DNA of 64,000 nucleotides from CAYRES01 sp964423425 (GTDB taxonomy: Bacteria > Actinomycetota > Thermoleophilia > RBG-16-64-13), in NCBI GenBank assembly GCA_964423425.1, contig CAYRES010000002.1:186001-250000 (forward strand), read 5' to 3'. The first letter of the stretch is position 1. Each line of letters opens with the position of its first letter. Shown here one piece after another: positions 7,434-16,413 of the stretch. The position numbers and the translations under genes were made by a program. Below the pieces are notes generated by a model. The model did not search any database, had not been told where the DNA came from, and saw nothing but the letters and a program-made list of their open reading frames with translations.

Positions 7434-9512
7434 GTGCTCTTCCTGTTCACCGGCACCGATGCGGTCGAGATAGAGCGTTTCCGCAGGGCTCTCGAGCGGC
7501 ACCCGCGCCTGGCCGGGCGCATCTTCACCCAAGCGGAACTCGACTACTGCCGCCGGTTCAGCGACCCCGTGCCGCATCTGGCAGTTCGTTTCGCCGGCAA
7601 GGAGGCAGTGGGCAAGCTGCTTGGCAGCGGCGTCACCTGCTGGCGTGACATCGAGCTCCGCGGCCCGGGGTTGGCCGAGGCCGGGGTCCACGTTCTCCTT
7701 CACGGTAGGTCTGCCGTGCGGGCCCGAGCGCTCGGCGTGCGCGAGGTCGCCATTTCCCTGTACCATACGGATACGACGGCGGGCGCGACCGCAGTGGCCG
7801 CCGGACGCGCGGCGTGGAGCGGCGGTCTTTCCTCCGGCTCGACGACCGCGGATGCTGATCTCTTTGATGGGGCGTATGAGATGGGAAGCGCTGGGAACTG
7901 GCGGCACAACGAGGAACGCGCCGGAGTGGGTGGGCCGGGGCTCGGCGTGTTCTTACGGCTCATGACCCCGGCGGAGAGGCCGAGGGCTTTCACGGCCGAG
8001 CAGGTCAGAGAACTCGACAGGTTCACCATCGAGGAGGCGGGCGTGCCCGGTCCCGTGCTCATGGAGAGGGCCGCTCTTGGTGTCACGGAATTCCTGCTAC
8101 GCCGTTTCCCCGGCCGGCACACGCTGATTGTGTGTGGGCAGGGCAACAACGGTGGCGATGGTCTGGCTGTTGCCCGTCAGCTTCATCTGGCCGGGCATCC
8201 GGTGGTGTGCGCCGTACTTGCCGGCGGCGAAGAGGAGCTCAGCCCCGATGCACGGCTGAACGCCCACGCGGCCGCCTCCTTGGGAGTCAATCTGTACATG
8301 GGCACCATGCCGGACTACGTGTGGGATGAGACCGAGGCGGTGGTGGATTGCCTCTTGGGAACAGGTGCCACCGGCGAACTCAGGGACCCAATCCTTTCCG
8401 CCGCAGCCAAGATCAACGAGGTGGGTGAGCGGGGAATCCCAGTGGTGGCGGTGGATGTTCCTACAGGCGTGGATGCCACCACCGGCGCGATGGCGAAGGG
8501 TGCTGTGGCGGCTGACCACACCGTGACCTTTCACGCCGCCAAGAGCGGTCTTGTGTGCCCCCCCGGTTCCGAAGCTGTGGGAGAGCTTGTGCTGTGGGAT
8601 ATCGGCCTTCCTGCCTTTGCGGAGTCCGGGCCCGACGTGCGTGTGGTGACGGCCCGGGACGTACGCGTGCCCGGGCGCCGACCTGACGATCACAAGTACA
8701 GGGCCGGATACCTGGCCGTGGTGGCCGGCTCCGGGGCCTATCCGGGAGCGGCTCTTCTCACCGCGAGGGCGGCGGCTTCCCTGGGAGCCGGGTACGTACG
8801 GCTGTTCGCGCCGATGGCGGTGGTCGAGCCCTTACGGGTGCCGCTCACGGAGGTGGTCACGGAGAGCGTGGGCACGGGAGCCGTCCTCGAGGAGGCAGAC
8901 GCGCTGCTCGAGGCGGTCGCCGATGAACGCATCGGGGCGTTCGCGGTGGGTCCCGGCCTGGGCCGGGCGGCCGCCACCTACGACGTGGTGCGGCGGCTGG
9001 TGGCTTCGACCGTCCGGCCGCTGGTGCTCGATGCCGACGGTCTCATGGCCTTCTCCGGATCAGCATCGGCACTCGCCGGGAGGGAGGGCATGGTGCTCAC
9101 CCCTCATCAGGGCGAGCTTGCGGCACTGCTCGGGGTGCCCGTGGCGGAGGTGGCGCAGTCGGCTTTGTCGAGTGCGCGACGGGGAGCGGCGCTTACCGGT
9201 CAGGTGGTGGTGCTCAAGGGATCGTCCACCGTCATCGCCTCTCCCGATGGCTCCGCTTCAGTGGTCATCCAAGGGCCTCCGCAGTTGGCTTCGGCTGGAA
9301 CGGGCGACGTGCTCACCGGCTGTATAGGGGCGCTCCTGGCCAAGGGGCTTGCTCCGCGCGAGGCCGCGGAGGCGGGGGTGTGGTTGCACGCGGAAGCGGG
9401 GTACAGACTGAGAACATCATCACCGGCCGGCATCGTGGCGTCCGCTCTCTTGGATGTCATACCCGCGATTGCCGGGGAGCGGGTGGCCGAGAGGAGGCCT
9501 TCATGGACGTAA
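7434..9512 (+). CDS. Fusion protein: holo-ACP synthase (AcpS) + bifunctional NAD(P)H-hydrate repair enzyme (NnrE-NnrD)
   Basis: One uninterrupted 692-residue frame holds three enzymes. Residues 1 to about 125 are AcpS, which moves phosphopantetheine from CoA onto acyl carrier protein: GTDAVEIERF and RFAGKEAVGK carry the metal-binding Asp and Glu. Residues about 126-178 are a low-complexity Gly/Ala/Ser linker. Residues about 180-400 are the NAD(P)HX epimerase NnrE (VCGQGNNGGDGLAVARQL, VDVPTGVDATTG). Residues about 405-685 are the ADP/ATP-dependent dehydratase NnrD (KYRAGYLAVVAGSG, VGPGLGR, LTPHQGELAALLG, ASAGTGDVLTG). acpS and nnr are usually separate neighbours. An internal ATG at 7962 could start a separate NnrE-NnrD but has no Shine-Dalgarno, so a true fusion is favoured. 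GTG start 2 bases after glmS. Confidence 0.9.
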   Translation: MLFLFTGTDAVEIERFRRALERHPRLAGRIFTQAELDYCRRFSDPVPHLAVRFAGKEAVGKLLGSGVTCWRDIELRGPGLAEAGVHVLLHGRSAVRARALGVREVAISLYHTDTTAGATAVAAGRAAWSGGLSSGSTTADADLFDGAYEMGSAGNWRHNEERAGVGGPGLGVFLRLMTPAERPRAFTAEQVRELDRFTIEEAGVPGPVLMERAALGVTEFLLRRFPGRHTLIVCGQGNNGGDGLAVARQLHLAGHPVVCAVLAGGEEELSPDARLNAHAAASLGVNLYMGTMPDYVWDETEAVVDCLLGTGATGELRDPILSAAAKINEVGERGIPVVAVDVPTGVDATTGAMAKGAVAADHTVTFHAAKSGLVCPPGSEAVGELVLWDIGLPAFAESGPDVRVVTARDVRVPGRRPDDHKYRAGYLAVVAGSGAYPGAALLTARAAASLGAGYVRLFAPMAVVEPLRVPLTEVVTESVGTGAVLEEADALLEAVADERIGAFAVGPGLGRAAATYDVVRRLVASTVRPLVLDADGLMAFSGSASALAGREGMVLTPHQGELAALLGVPVAEVAQSALSSARRGAALTGQVVVLKGSSTVIASPDGSASVVIQGPPQLASAGTGDVLTGCIGALLAKGLAPREAAEAGVWLHAEAGYRLRTSSPAGIVASALLDVIPAIAGERVAERRPSWT

Positions 9513-10060
9513 CCAGGGCGAGAGACATCATGGAGACCGACGTTGTCACCATCGGTCCGGCGGCCACCGTGCGGGAGCTGGCCGCTCTGTTGTCCGAGAA
9601 CAACATAAGCGGCGTGCCGGTCACCGATCAAGACGGCAATCTTCTCGGCGTGGTGAGTGAAGAGGATCTCATCCTGCAGGATGCGGAACTCCACTTTCCT
9701 CACTACATCCAGATCTTCGATGGTGTCATTTATCTCCAGAGCGTCAAGAAGTTCGAGCAGAAGCTGCAGAAGGCCTTCGGTACCAAGGTCGCCGACGTCA
9801 TGACCGCCCATCCCATCACGGTGGGCCCCGACGCCACGCTGCGGGAGGTGGCGACCATCATGTCCCAGAAGGACGTCAACCGGTTGCCCGTGGTAGACGA
9901 TGAAGGCCGTCTCCTTGGCATCATCGCCCGGGGCGACGTGCTGCGGGGTATTGCGGCTCTCCAGGTGCAGCCTTTCGACGAGCAGGTGCGGGAGGAGAGG
10001 GGCGGCGCCGCGCAGGCCGACACCGAACCGGTGGACGAGGCGGCAGAGCAGCGTTCGTAG
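9503..10060 (+). CDS. CBS-domain pair protein
   Basis: A stand-alone protein (185 residues) with two CBS motifs, small folds that bind adenine nucleotides or similar ligands and act as regulatory sensors. The first repeat covers roughly residues 7-60 (ARDIMETDVVTIGPAATV, NISGVPVTD, GVVSEEDL), the second about 92-150 (VADVMTAHPITVGPDATL, VNRLPVVDDEGRLLGIIARGD). The insert of about 40 residues between repeats is typical of the YbbL/HPP-like CBS family. The tail is acidic and disordered-looking. ATG 9503 overlaps the end of the nnr gene by 10 bases, with GAGAGGAGG as Shine-Dalgarno. No effector domain is attached, so the target is unknown. Confidence 0.88.
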   Translation: MDVTRARDIMETDVVTIGPAATVRELAALLSENNISGVPVTDQDGNLLGVVSEEDLILQDAELHFPHYIQIFDGVIYLQSVKKFEQKLQKAFGTKVADVMTAHPITVGPDATLREVATIMSQKDVNRLPVVDDEGRLLGIIARGDVLRGIAALQVQPFDEQVREERGGAAQADTEPVDEAAEQRS

Positions 10061-10119
10061 GATAGCGATCGGCCGGGGCGGCGTGTCCCAGTGGCTTCCC
10101 GGCGAAGAAGTGGAGAACA

Positions 10120-10410
10120 ATGGCGAAGAAGGAAATCCGGCGGGCGGCGAGGCAGTCGGCGAAGCAGGGCAAGCAGATCAACCCCAAATGGCGGCGACTC
10201 CGGCGGGCCCTCATCCAAGGGGTGCTTCTCGCCGGTATCTATCTCCTCTTGGTGCGTCTCATCCTCAGGGGTGATGCGAGACCCTTCTGGGTCGACCTCT
10301 TCTGGACGTTCATCTTCTTCTTCTTCTACACCGCCTTCATCTACTGGTGGGAACAGTTCCTCGAACGTCGGCGGGCCCGCAAGCAGCAGCAGTCGAAAGG
10401 CGAGAAGTAG
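10120..10410 (+). CDS. Small two-helix membrane protein of unknown function
   Basis: I do not recognise this 96-residue protein. It has a strongly basic N-terminus (MAKKEIRRAARQSAKQGKQ), two hydrophobic segments (about residues 32-50 and 56-78, the second very rich in Phe/Trp/Tyr: WTFIFFFFYTAFIYWW), and a basic C-terminus ending in QQQSKGEK. Both ends are positively charged, so a hairpin with both tails in the cytoplasm is likely. Shine-Dalgarno TGGAGAA precedes ATG 10120. It lies between the CBS gene and a tRNA nucleotidyltransferase-family gene, on the same strand with short spacers. Confidence 0.7.
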   Translation: MAKKEIRRAARQSAKQGKQINPKWRRLRRALIQGVLLAGIYLLLVRLILRGDARPFWVDLFWTFIFFFFYTAFIYWWEQFLERRRARKQQQSKGEK

Positions 10411-10447
10411 GATCGGGGGGCGCTTCGCCACGAGGCGGGAGCTCAAC

Positions 10448-11911
10448 GTGAGGGGTTCGCCCGACACCGAGAAGCTACTGGCGGCCGCGAGAGCGGTCGT
10501 CGCTCGCCGGTCGTTCCGGGCCTGGCTGGTCGGTGGTTCGGTCCGCGACCGCGAGCTGGGTCGCTTCTCGAGCGATGTGGATATCTGTGTGGCACCGGCC
10601 GCCGACCGTAGAGGTGGTGCGGCCGCCGCTCGGCACGCGGCTCTTACCGTCGCCCGTGAGGTGGCTGCGGAGACGGGCTTCCCCTCCTTCACCCTCTCAG
10701 CCGAATTCGGCGCTCACCGGGTCGTCGGCGAGAATGCGACGCTCGATCTCACGGCACTCCGGGGCGGTAGTCTCGAGGAAGACCTCGGTCTGCGGGACTT
10801 CACGATGAATGCCATGGCTCTGCCCCTTCCGGCGGGAGCGTTGGTCGATCCGTTCGGAGGCAGGGAGGATCTCTCAGCCGGCCGGCTGGCAGCGGTGTCG
10901 CCTCACATCTTCCGTGACGATCCCGTCCGGCTCATGCGGGCGTTGCGATTCACCCATACGCTCCACCTGAAGCCTGATGAGCCCTTGCGCCTCCTCGTCT
11001 CGCGCCAGGCCCACCTCATCCGGAGGGCCGCGCCGGAGAGGGTTGTGTCGGAGCTCTGTCTCGCCTGGGAGGCTGCGGATGCAGCTGCCTTGGTGGCCTG
11101 TATGCACACGTCCGGTCTCCTTCGAGCACTTATCCCGGAGACGGGCGCCGTGGCAGGTGCTCCGGCCGGCGGCGGAACGGGCTCTCTAGTGTCGGTGCTC
11201 GAGCGGCTTCGCCGGCTCGAGCACCTCCTGCGCGAGCCGGGCGGACCCCCGTTCGACGCCAAGGAGGTGCGGGACCGTCTGGCTGGCTCAGTGGACGGGT
11301 CTATGAGGTTCGAGCACGCCCTGTTTCTTGCCGGACTCTTACTCGAAGCGGGCGCGTCGGCCGCGTCCGGCTCCCCATCACCGGTCGTCTCCCTGGGGTC
11401 GGTTCCGCTGGGGTCACATGCGGAGCTGGGCGGCGTGAAGATGATGGGGTCGATTGCCAAACGGCTCAGACTCTCCGGACGAGTGAGCGCCGTGCTCGCG
11501 GCCGCCATCAGAGGCAGAGACCTGCTTCTCTGTGCAGACGCGGCAGTGTTCGTCGAAGAACCGTCCCGTGCGACTGGGGCGCCTGCGCCGGAGCTCGTGC
11601 GCATCGTGCGGGTGTTGGAGCCCTGGGCGCTCGAGGCGGCCGTGGTTGCCCGTGCTGATGCCGATGCCCAAGGGGACGGCAGGCTCCGGGCCGCCGCCGA
11701 TGCCCTGGGCGCGTGGTGGCTGGAGCGCCGCCGTCGTGGGGTGCCCGCGATCCCGGTCGACGGCAGGGATATCGCCGTCCACGTGGGCCTGTCCCCCGGG
11801 CCTCTGCTGGGAAGGGTGGTGGAAGAGGTGGCGGTGGCCGTCGAGGCCGGAGCCGTCTCCGGGCGGGACGAGGTCCTCGACTATGCCCGCCGGGTGGCGG
11901 AGAGCCTGTAG
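10448..11911 (+). CDS. CCA tRNA nucleotidyltransferase / poly(A) polymerase family protein
   Basis: Class II nucleotidyltransferase of the CCA-adding/poly(A) polymerase family, which repairs or adds the tRNA 3' CCA end or adds A tails. The head domain has the hallmark LVGGSVRDRELGRFSSDVDI (GGxVRD and DxD metal ligands), then DFTMNAMALP, VDPFGGREDL and DDPVRLMRALRF. The rest is helical, Ala-rich neck/body; no obvious HD phosphohydrolase motif is seen, unlike some bacterial CCA enzymes. The start is not certain: GTG 10448 with GCGGGAG upstream gives 487 residues beginning 30 residues before the GGSVRD motif; the frame remains open upstream but there overlaps the small membrane protein. CCA versus poly(A) specificity cannot be told from sequence alone. 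Confidence 0.85.
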   Translation: MRGSPDTEKLLAAARAVVARRSFRAWLVGGSVRDRELGRFSSDVDICVAPAADRRGGAAAARHAALTVAREVAAETGFPSFTLSAEFGAHRVVGENATLDLTALRGGSLEEDLGLRDFTMNAMALPLPAGALVDPFGGREDLSAGRLAAVSPHIFRDDPVRLMRALRFTHTLHLKPDEPLRLLVSRQAHLIRRAAPERVVSELCLAWEAADAAALVACMHTSGLLRALIPETGAVAGAPAGGGTGSLVSVLERLRRLEHLLREPGGPPFDAKEVRDRLAGSVDGSMRFEHALFLAGLLLEAGASAASGSPSPVVSLGSVPLGSHAELGGVKMMGSIAKRLRLSGRVSAVLAAAIRGRDLLLCADAAVFVEEPSRATGAPAPELVRIVRVLEPWALEAAVVARADADAQGDGRLRAAADALGAWWLERRRRGVPAIPVDGRDIAVHVGLSPGPLLGRVVEEVAVAVEAGAVSGRDEVLDYARRVAESL

Positions 11912-12138
11912 CCGCCGCAGAGGCTTCGCTTCCACTTGGGGAAGCTGCAGGCGTGGTGGGAAGGTTTCCCAAGCGCGGTGAAGCCCGTCCCACGTCACGG
12001 CGGCGGCGTGCTGAGTCCGGCGTCTCGTGGAGGCACGAGGCCGGGCCCGCTTGGTGAGTCGTGCTATCATTACTGACTTGTTTGAATACACGCTCGCGCC
12101 GCGTTCCCCGGCGCTCTGCAGGATCACTTGGAGGCGAC

Positions 12139-12345
12139 ATGAAAGAGGGAATCCATCCCGAGTACGTAGAGAGCCGTGTGGTGTGCTCGTGCGGCTCAGT
12201 GTTCACGACCCGCTCCACCAAACCGGAGATCAAAGTCGAGATCTGCTCGGAATGCCATCCGTTCTACACAGGAAAGCAGAAGCTGGTCGACTCGGGTGGC
12301 CGGGTGGAGCGCTTCAACCGCAAGTACCGCAGGGCGGCGAAATAG
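12139..12345 (+). CDS. rpmE: 50S ribosomal protein L31, zinc-binding (C+) form
   Basis: Ribosomal protein L31 (68 residues). It has the complete zinc ribbon Cys16-x-Cys18 and Cys36-x2-Cys39-His, so it is the zinc-dependent C+ paralogue that Zur-regulated C- forms replace in zinc starvation. It begins MKEGIHPEYVESRVVCSCGS and contains CHPFYTGKQKLVDSGGRVERF. ATG 12139 follows TTGGAGGC. A -10-like TATCAT is at 12065-12070 without a clear -35. It is followed closely by the DUF1385 gene, a pairing frequently seen in Gram-positives. Confidence 0.96.
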   Translation: MKEGIHPEYVESRVVCSCGSVFTTRSTKPEIKVEICSECHPFYTGKQKLVDSGGRVERFNRKYRRAAK

Positions 12346-12371
12346 GGGCCGGCAACCCGAAAGGGGTGTTC

Positions 12372-13664
12372 GTGCTGAGAGGAGCGCGGCAGACAGTGGC
12401 GCAGGCGCTTCATGCCTCGGTACAGTGGCCGGCTCTGCTTGCCGTGGATGACGGCGAGGCGGCGGCGTGCGAGCATAGTGGCTCCGAAGACCACTCCATC
12501 GGCGGTCAGGCCGTCCTCGAGGGTGTCATGATGAGGGGCCGCGGCTGCTGGGGTCTTGCCGTCCGGCGTCCCTCCGGGGGCATAGCCGAGCGTTCCTTCC
12601 TACTCGAGGACCGCGGTGCCCGTTACCCGGTTCTCAAGTGGCCTATCGTGCGGGGCATCGTCGGTCTATGGGATTCCTTGAGCTTGGGCATCAAGGCGCT
12701 CGGTATGTCGGCGAACCTGAGTCTGGAGGAAGGCGAGCCAGCGGAAGGCTCTCTGGGCTCGACGGAAGTCGGCGGCGCACCCGCTCCGCCGCCCCTGGAC
12801 ACCACAGCGGTCGCATCGGACGGGGCAGGCGGGTCGACAGTGGCGGCCGATGGGGCAGGCTCACCGGTTGACGATGGTTTGCCCCGCGAGCATGCAGTAG
12901 CAGCTGAGGCCGCCCCGTCCAGTGGGGCCGTCTCCCCTGCTGAGGCCGCTCTGGCCGCCGAGGTACTCCCGTCCGGAGAGGCCGCTCTGGCTGCCGAGGC
13001 ACCCCCGCAACTCGGTTTCAAGGAGCTCGCGGTTACGGTGGGCGTCGCCGTGATCTTCGCGGTTGTCTTGTTCGTGGTCATTCCCCTGGCGATCGTCAAG
13101 TTCTTTGAGGAGACCTTCAGCAATCCGTTTGTCTTCAATCTTGTCGAGGGCCTCATCCGTATCGTCATCTTCATCCTCTACATCGTGGCCATTTCCTTCA
13201 TACCCGACCTGAAGCGTGTGTTCCAATACCACGGAGCCGAGCACAAGGCCATCAACACGTACGAGGCCGGCGAGCCCCTCGACACGGATCACACCCGGCA
13301 CTTCTCCACCATCCATCCGCGTTGCGGCACGGCCTTCCTGCTGGTGGTAATGGTCATGGCGGTCCTCATCTTCGCCTTGGTGGGGAAACCCGCACTTCAC
13401 TGGCTGGTGTTGTCTCGCTTGGTGGGGATTCCTGTCGTGATTGGGTTGGCCTATGAGGTCATCCGCTTTGCCGGCCGGCACCGGGGGGGCATAGTGGCCC
13501 GCTTCGTGTTGTGGCCGGGGCTCGCCCTGCAGCGGCTCACTACCCGCGAGCCTAGTGACGATCAGGTGCAGGTGGCCATCGCGGTACTCCACGAGGTGCT
13601 CAGGGTGGAGGCGGGGGGCGCGCCCCTCGGCGTGGCCGCTGCGCAGCCGGCATCTCCCGCATAG
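12372..13664 (+). CDS. DUF1385 (YqhQ-like) membrane protein with a long Ala/Pro-rich insert
   Basis: Integral membrane protein of the DUF1385 family, function unknown. It has the family signature SIGGQAVLEGVMMRG near residue 45, KWPIVRGIVGLWDSL, hydrophobic helices at about 220-245, 255-280 and 320-365, and HGAEHKAINTYE plus HPRCGTAFLL in the C-terminal half. Between the N-terminal part and the first membrane helix (about residues 118-208) there is an unusual 90-residue low-complexity stretch rich in Ala, Pro, Gly and Glu with near-repeats such as EAALAAE; typical relatives have only a short acidic loop here. The start is uncertain: GTG 12372 or GTG 12366, after AAAGGGG. It follows rpmE and precedes prfA, the usual order. 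Confidence 0.85.
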   Translation: MLRGARQTVAQALHASVQWPALLAVDDGEAAACEHSGSEDHSIGGQAVLEGVMMRGRGCWGLAVRRPSGGIAERSFLLEDRGARYPVLKWPIVRGIVGLWDSLSLGIKALGMSANLSLEEGEPAEGSLGSTEVGGAPAPPPLDTTAVASDGAGGSTVAADGAGSPVDDGLPREHAVAAEAAPSSGAVSPAEAALAAEVLPSGEAALAAEAPPQLGFKELAVTVGVAVIFAVVLFVVIPLAIVKFFEETFSNPFVFNLVEGLIRIVIFILYIVAISFIPDLKRVFQYHGAEHKAINTYEAGEPLDTDHTRHFSTIHPRCGTAFLLVVMVMAVLIFALVGKPALHWLVLSRLVGIPVVIGLAYEVIRFAGRHRGGIVARFVLWPGLALQRLTTREPSDDQVQVAIAVLHEVLRVEAGGAPLGVAAAQPASPA

Positions 13665-13738
13665 CCGGTTCGGGAGTTACGCATGCGACTGAGGCAGGTA
13701 AGGTTGAGGTATTGGCATGGATTCGAACGGACTGACAG

Positions 13739-14818
13739 ATGATCGAGAAACTCATCGATGAAATCGTAGAGAAGTACGACGCGCTGACCGAAGAGTTGGC
13801 CGACCCGGCGGTGTTCGCCGATCAGGCTCGTTATGCCGAGGTCTCGAAGGCCCATGCGGATCTTTCTCCGGCCTATCGCTTGGCGGTCGAATACCGCGAA
13901 GCCCTCCGAGCGCGTGAGGATGCTGAGATGCTCTTGGCCGAACCGGGGGGCCTCGATCACGAGATGAAGGAGTTCCTGCAGGAGGAGAAGGCCAAGGCCT
14001 CCGGCGATCTCGAGCGCCTCGACCGCGACATCCGCGTGGCTCTTCTCGAGAAGGATCCACGCGACGAGAAGAACGTGATCGTCGAAATCAGAGCCGGAGC
14101 GGGCGGCGACGAAGCCGGGTTGTTCGCGGCCGAGATCTATCGCATGCTCATCCGCTATGCCGAGCGACAGCATTTCCGCCATGAGGTGTTGTCGTCCAAC
14201 GAGTCGGAGGTCGGAGGTTTCAAGGAGATCATCTTCGAGATCAAAGGCCGGGGTGCATATGGGGTGTTCAAGTACGAGTCGGGTGTGCACCGCGTGCAGA
14301 GGGTTCCGGTCACCGAGTCCACCGGTCGCATCCACACCTCCACGGTGACCGTGGCTGTATTGCCCGAGGCGGAAGCCGTGGAGATCAGCATCGATTCGAA
14401 CGATCTGCGTATCGACGTCTACCGCTCGACGGGCCCCGGGGGGCAGTCGGTCAATACCACCGACTCCGCGGTGAGGGTCACCCACGTGCCCACCGGACTC
14501 GTGGTGTCGTGCCAGGACGAGAAGTCGCAGCTTCAGAACAAGGAGCGGGCTCTGCGCATCCTGCGCGCCCGACTGTACGACATCGCCCAGGCCGAGAAGG
14601 ACGCTGAGCTGGCTGCGCAGCGACGCTCCCAGGTTGGTACCGGCGACCGGGCGCAGAAGGTCCGTACCTACAATTACCCACAGACAAGGGTCACCGACCA
14701 CCGCATCGGTCTGACCTCACACAGGCTGGAGGCGGTGCTCCAAGGCGAGCTCGAGGAGTTCACCGCCGCCCTCATAGCGAACGACCGCGCCGAGCGGCTT
14801 GCGCTCATGGAAGTGTGA
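13739..14818 (+). CDS. prfA: Peptide chain release factor 1
   Basis: RF1 ends translation at UAA and UAG. The 359-residue chain has the catalytic GGQ loop (STGPGGQSVNTTDSAV), the codon-recognition region with VPVTESTGRIHTS in which the RF1-type P-V-T tripeptide is expected, and a C-terminal coiled helix. The GGQ glutamine is the substrate of the PrmC methyltransferase encoded by the next gene, whose GTG start overlaps this stop by 4 bases, so enzyme and substrate are translationally coupled. ATG start at 13739; no strong Shine-Dalgarno is visible (ACTGACAG). Confidence 0.97.
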   Translation: MIEKLIDEIVEKYDALTEELADPAVFADQARYAEVSKAHADLSPAYRLAVEYREALRAREDAEMLLAEPGGLDHEMKEFLQEEKAKASGDLERLDRDIRVALLEKDPRDEKNVIVEIRAGAGGDEAGLFAAEIYRMLIRYAERQHFRHEVLSSNESEVGGFKEIIFEIKGRGAYGVFKYESGVHRVQRVPVTESTGRIHTSTVTVAVLPEAEAVEISIDSNDLRIDVYRSTGPGGQSVNTTDSAVRVTHVPTGLVVSCQDEKSQLQNKERALRILRARLYDIAQAEKDAELAAQRRSQVGTGDRAQKVRTYNYPQTRVTDHRIGLTSHRLEAVLQGELEEFTAALIANDRAERLALMEV

Positions 14819-16386
14819 GCGAAGGCAGACGTACCTGGACCGTCGCCCGGCTTCTGGCCGTGACTTCCGACTACCTGGCGGCGAGGGGCTCGGCGTCCCC
14901 CCGTCTTGATGCGGAGCTGCTGCTCGCCGAGGTGCTCGGAGAGGAGCGCATCTCCCTGTACGTACAACCCGAGCGACCCGTCACTGGGGGGGAACTCTCG
15001 ATCTATCGCGAGTTCGTGCGAAGAAGAGCAGGCCACGAGCCCATGGCCTATCTCTTGGGACGGACCGCCTTTCGCTACCTCACACTCAAGGTGACCCCGG
15101 AGGTGCTCATACCGCGCCCCGAGACCGAGGAGCTGGTGGATGCGGTGCTCGACTGGCTGGCCTCCCACCCTCTCCCGACGGAAGGGCAGGCGGCACCTTC
15201 TTCCGCTGAACCGCCGGCCACGGCGCCCCTGGTCGTCGATGTGGGCACAGGCAGTGGTGCCATCGCGCTCAGCGTGGCACACGAAGCCGGCGTGAGGGTG
15301 CTTGCCACCGATACGAGCGAGGCTGCACTGGACATCGCCCGGGCGAACGCGCATTCCTTGGGGCTCGAGCCTCTCGTCACCTTCCAGAGAGCCGATCTGT
15401 GCCGAGGGCTCTGCCGGGATCACTTCCGGCTGGTGGTGGCCAACCCTCCCTACGTGTCGACGGGCGAGTATACGGAACTCCAACCGGACGTGCGCGACTT
15501 CGAGCCCGCCTCGGCCCTTCTCGGTGGCGAAGACGGCTTGAGTGTCATCCGCCGTCTCATCGACGAGGCCTTCGTGGTGCTTGCCGGGGGAGGAGCCCTG
15601 CTCATGGAGATAGGGGAGGGACAGGCTGGGGTGGTGGAGGAACTCGTGGCGGCACGCGGCTTCTGCCGCACCACTGTGATCTCCGATCTCTCGGGCAAGG
15701 AGCGGATAGTTCGTGCCCAGCGGCCCGGAGCGCTCGTCGTGCCTCTCGACCATCTCAGTGGCACCTACCTCGCCGGGCTGCGCGACGCCCTGCTTCGCGG
15801 GTCCCTCATCGGCCTACCCACGGATACCGTCTATGGTCTCGCCGCCGCGTGGCGCTCGGAGCGTGGGGTGAGGGGCCTGTTCGAGGCCAAAGGCAGGTCT
15901 GAGGAGAAGGTGCTCGCGGCCGTGTTTGCCTCGCCCAACGACGTACTACTGCACCTATCCGATCTGGACGAATTGAGCCGGCGCGTGCTCGCGGGTCTTC
16001 TACCGGGTCCCTACACGTTCATCGTGAGGACGAACGTCGAGCGGCCGGCACTCGTGGGAGGCCCCGACTCCCTCGGAGTGAGGGTACCCGACCACGAAGG
16101 CCTTCTGCGATTGCTCGAAGGTCTCGACGTACCGCTTGCGCTCACGAGCGCGAACAGGAGCGGCCAGCCCGACCCGCCTGCGCTTTCGGCGGTCGATACA
16201 CAGCTCTTGGCTCACTGCGCCGCGGCTTTCGACCGGCTCGAGGACGATGCCGGCGGAGGCTTGGGTGCCCCCTCCACGGTGGTCGATCTGCGTCCTCTCG
16301 CGGTGGGTGGGGCTCCGGCCATCGTTCGCGAAGGCGCGGTACCGCGCGAAGCGGTGTTCGAGCGCATCAATGCTTTGGTATGCTAG
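14815..16386 (+). CDS. Fusion: release-factor glutamine methyltransferase PrmC + threonylcarbamoyl-AMP synthase TsaC/Sua5
   Basis: A 523-residue two-enzyme chain. Residues 1 to about 300 are PrmC, which methylates the GGQ glutamine of release factors: RRAGHEPMAYLLG, VLIPRPETEELV, the SAM-binding VVDVGTGSGAIALSV and the catalytic NPPY at residues 210-213. Residues about 315-523 are a YrdC/TsaC domain, which makes threonylcarbamoyl-AMP for the t6A37 modification of ANN-decoding tRNAs: LIGLPTDTVYGLAA, LLPGPYTFIV, LGVRVPDHEG, LTSANRSGQPDPP. The two are usually separate neighbouring genes. There is no stop and no internal Shine-Dalgarno-led start between them. GTG start overlaps prfA (GTGA). Confidence 0.93.
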   Translation: MSEGRRTWTVARLLAVTSDYLAARGSASPRLDAELLLAEVLGEERISLYVQPERPVTGGELSIYREFVRRRAGHEPMAYLLGRTAFRYLTLKVTPEVLIPRPETEELVDAVLDWLASHPLPTEGQAAPSSAEPPATAPLVVDVGTGSGAIALSVAHEAGVRVLATDTSEAALDIARANAHSLGLEPLVTFQRADLCRGLCRDHFRLVVANPPYVSTGEYTELQPDVRDFEPASALLGGEDGLSVIRRLIDEAFVVLAGGGALLMEIGEGQAGVVEELVAARGFCRTTVISDLSGKERIVRAQRPGALVVPLDHLSGTYLAGLRDALLRGSLIGLPTDTVYGLAAAWRSERGVRGLFEAKGRSEEKVLAAVFASPNDVLLHLSDLDELSRRVLAGLLPGPYTFIVRTNVERPALVGGPDSLGVRVPDHEGLLRLLEGLDVPLALTSANRSGQPDPPALSAVDTQLLAHCAAAFDRLEDDAGGGLGAPSTVVDLRPLAVGGAPAIVREGAVPREAVFERINALVC

Positions 16387-16413
16387 CCGTTCAGTGAAGG
16401 AAAGGTGCATGTC

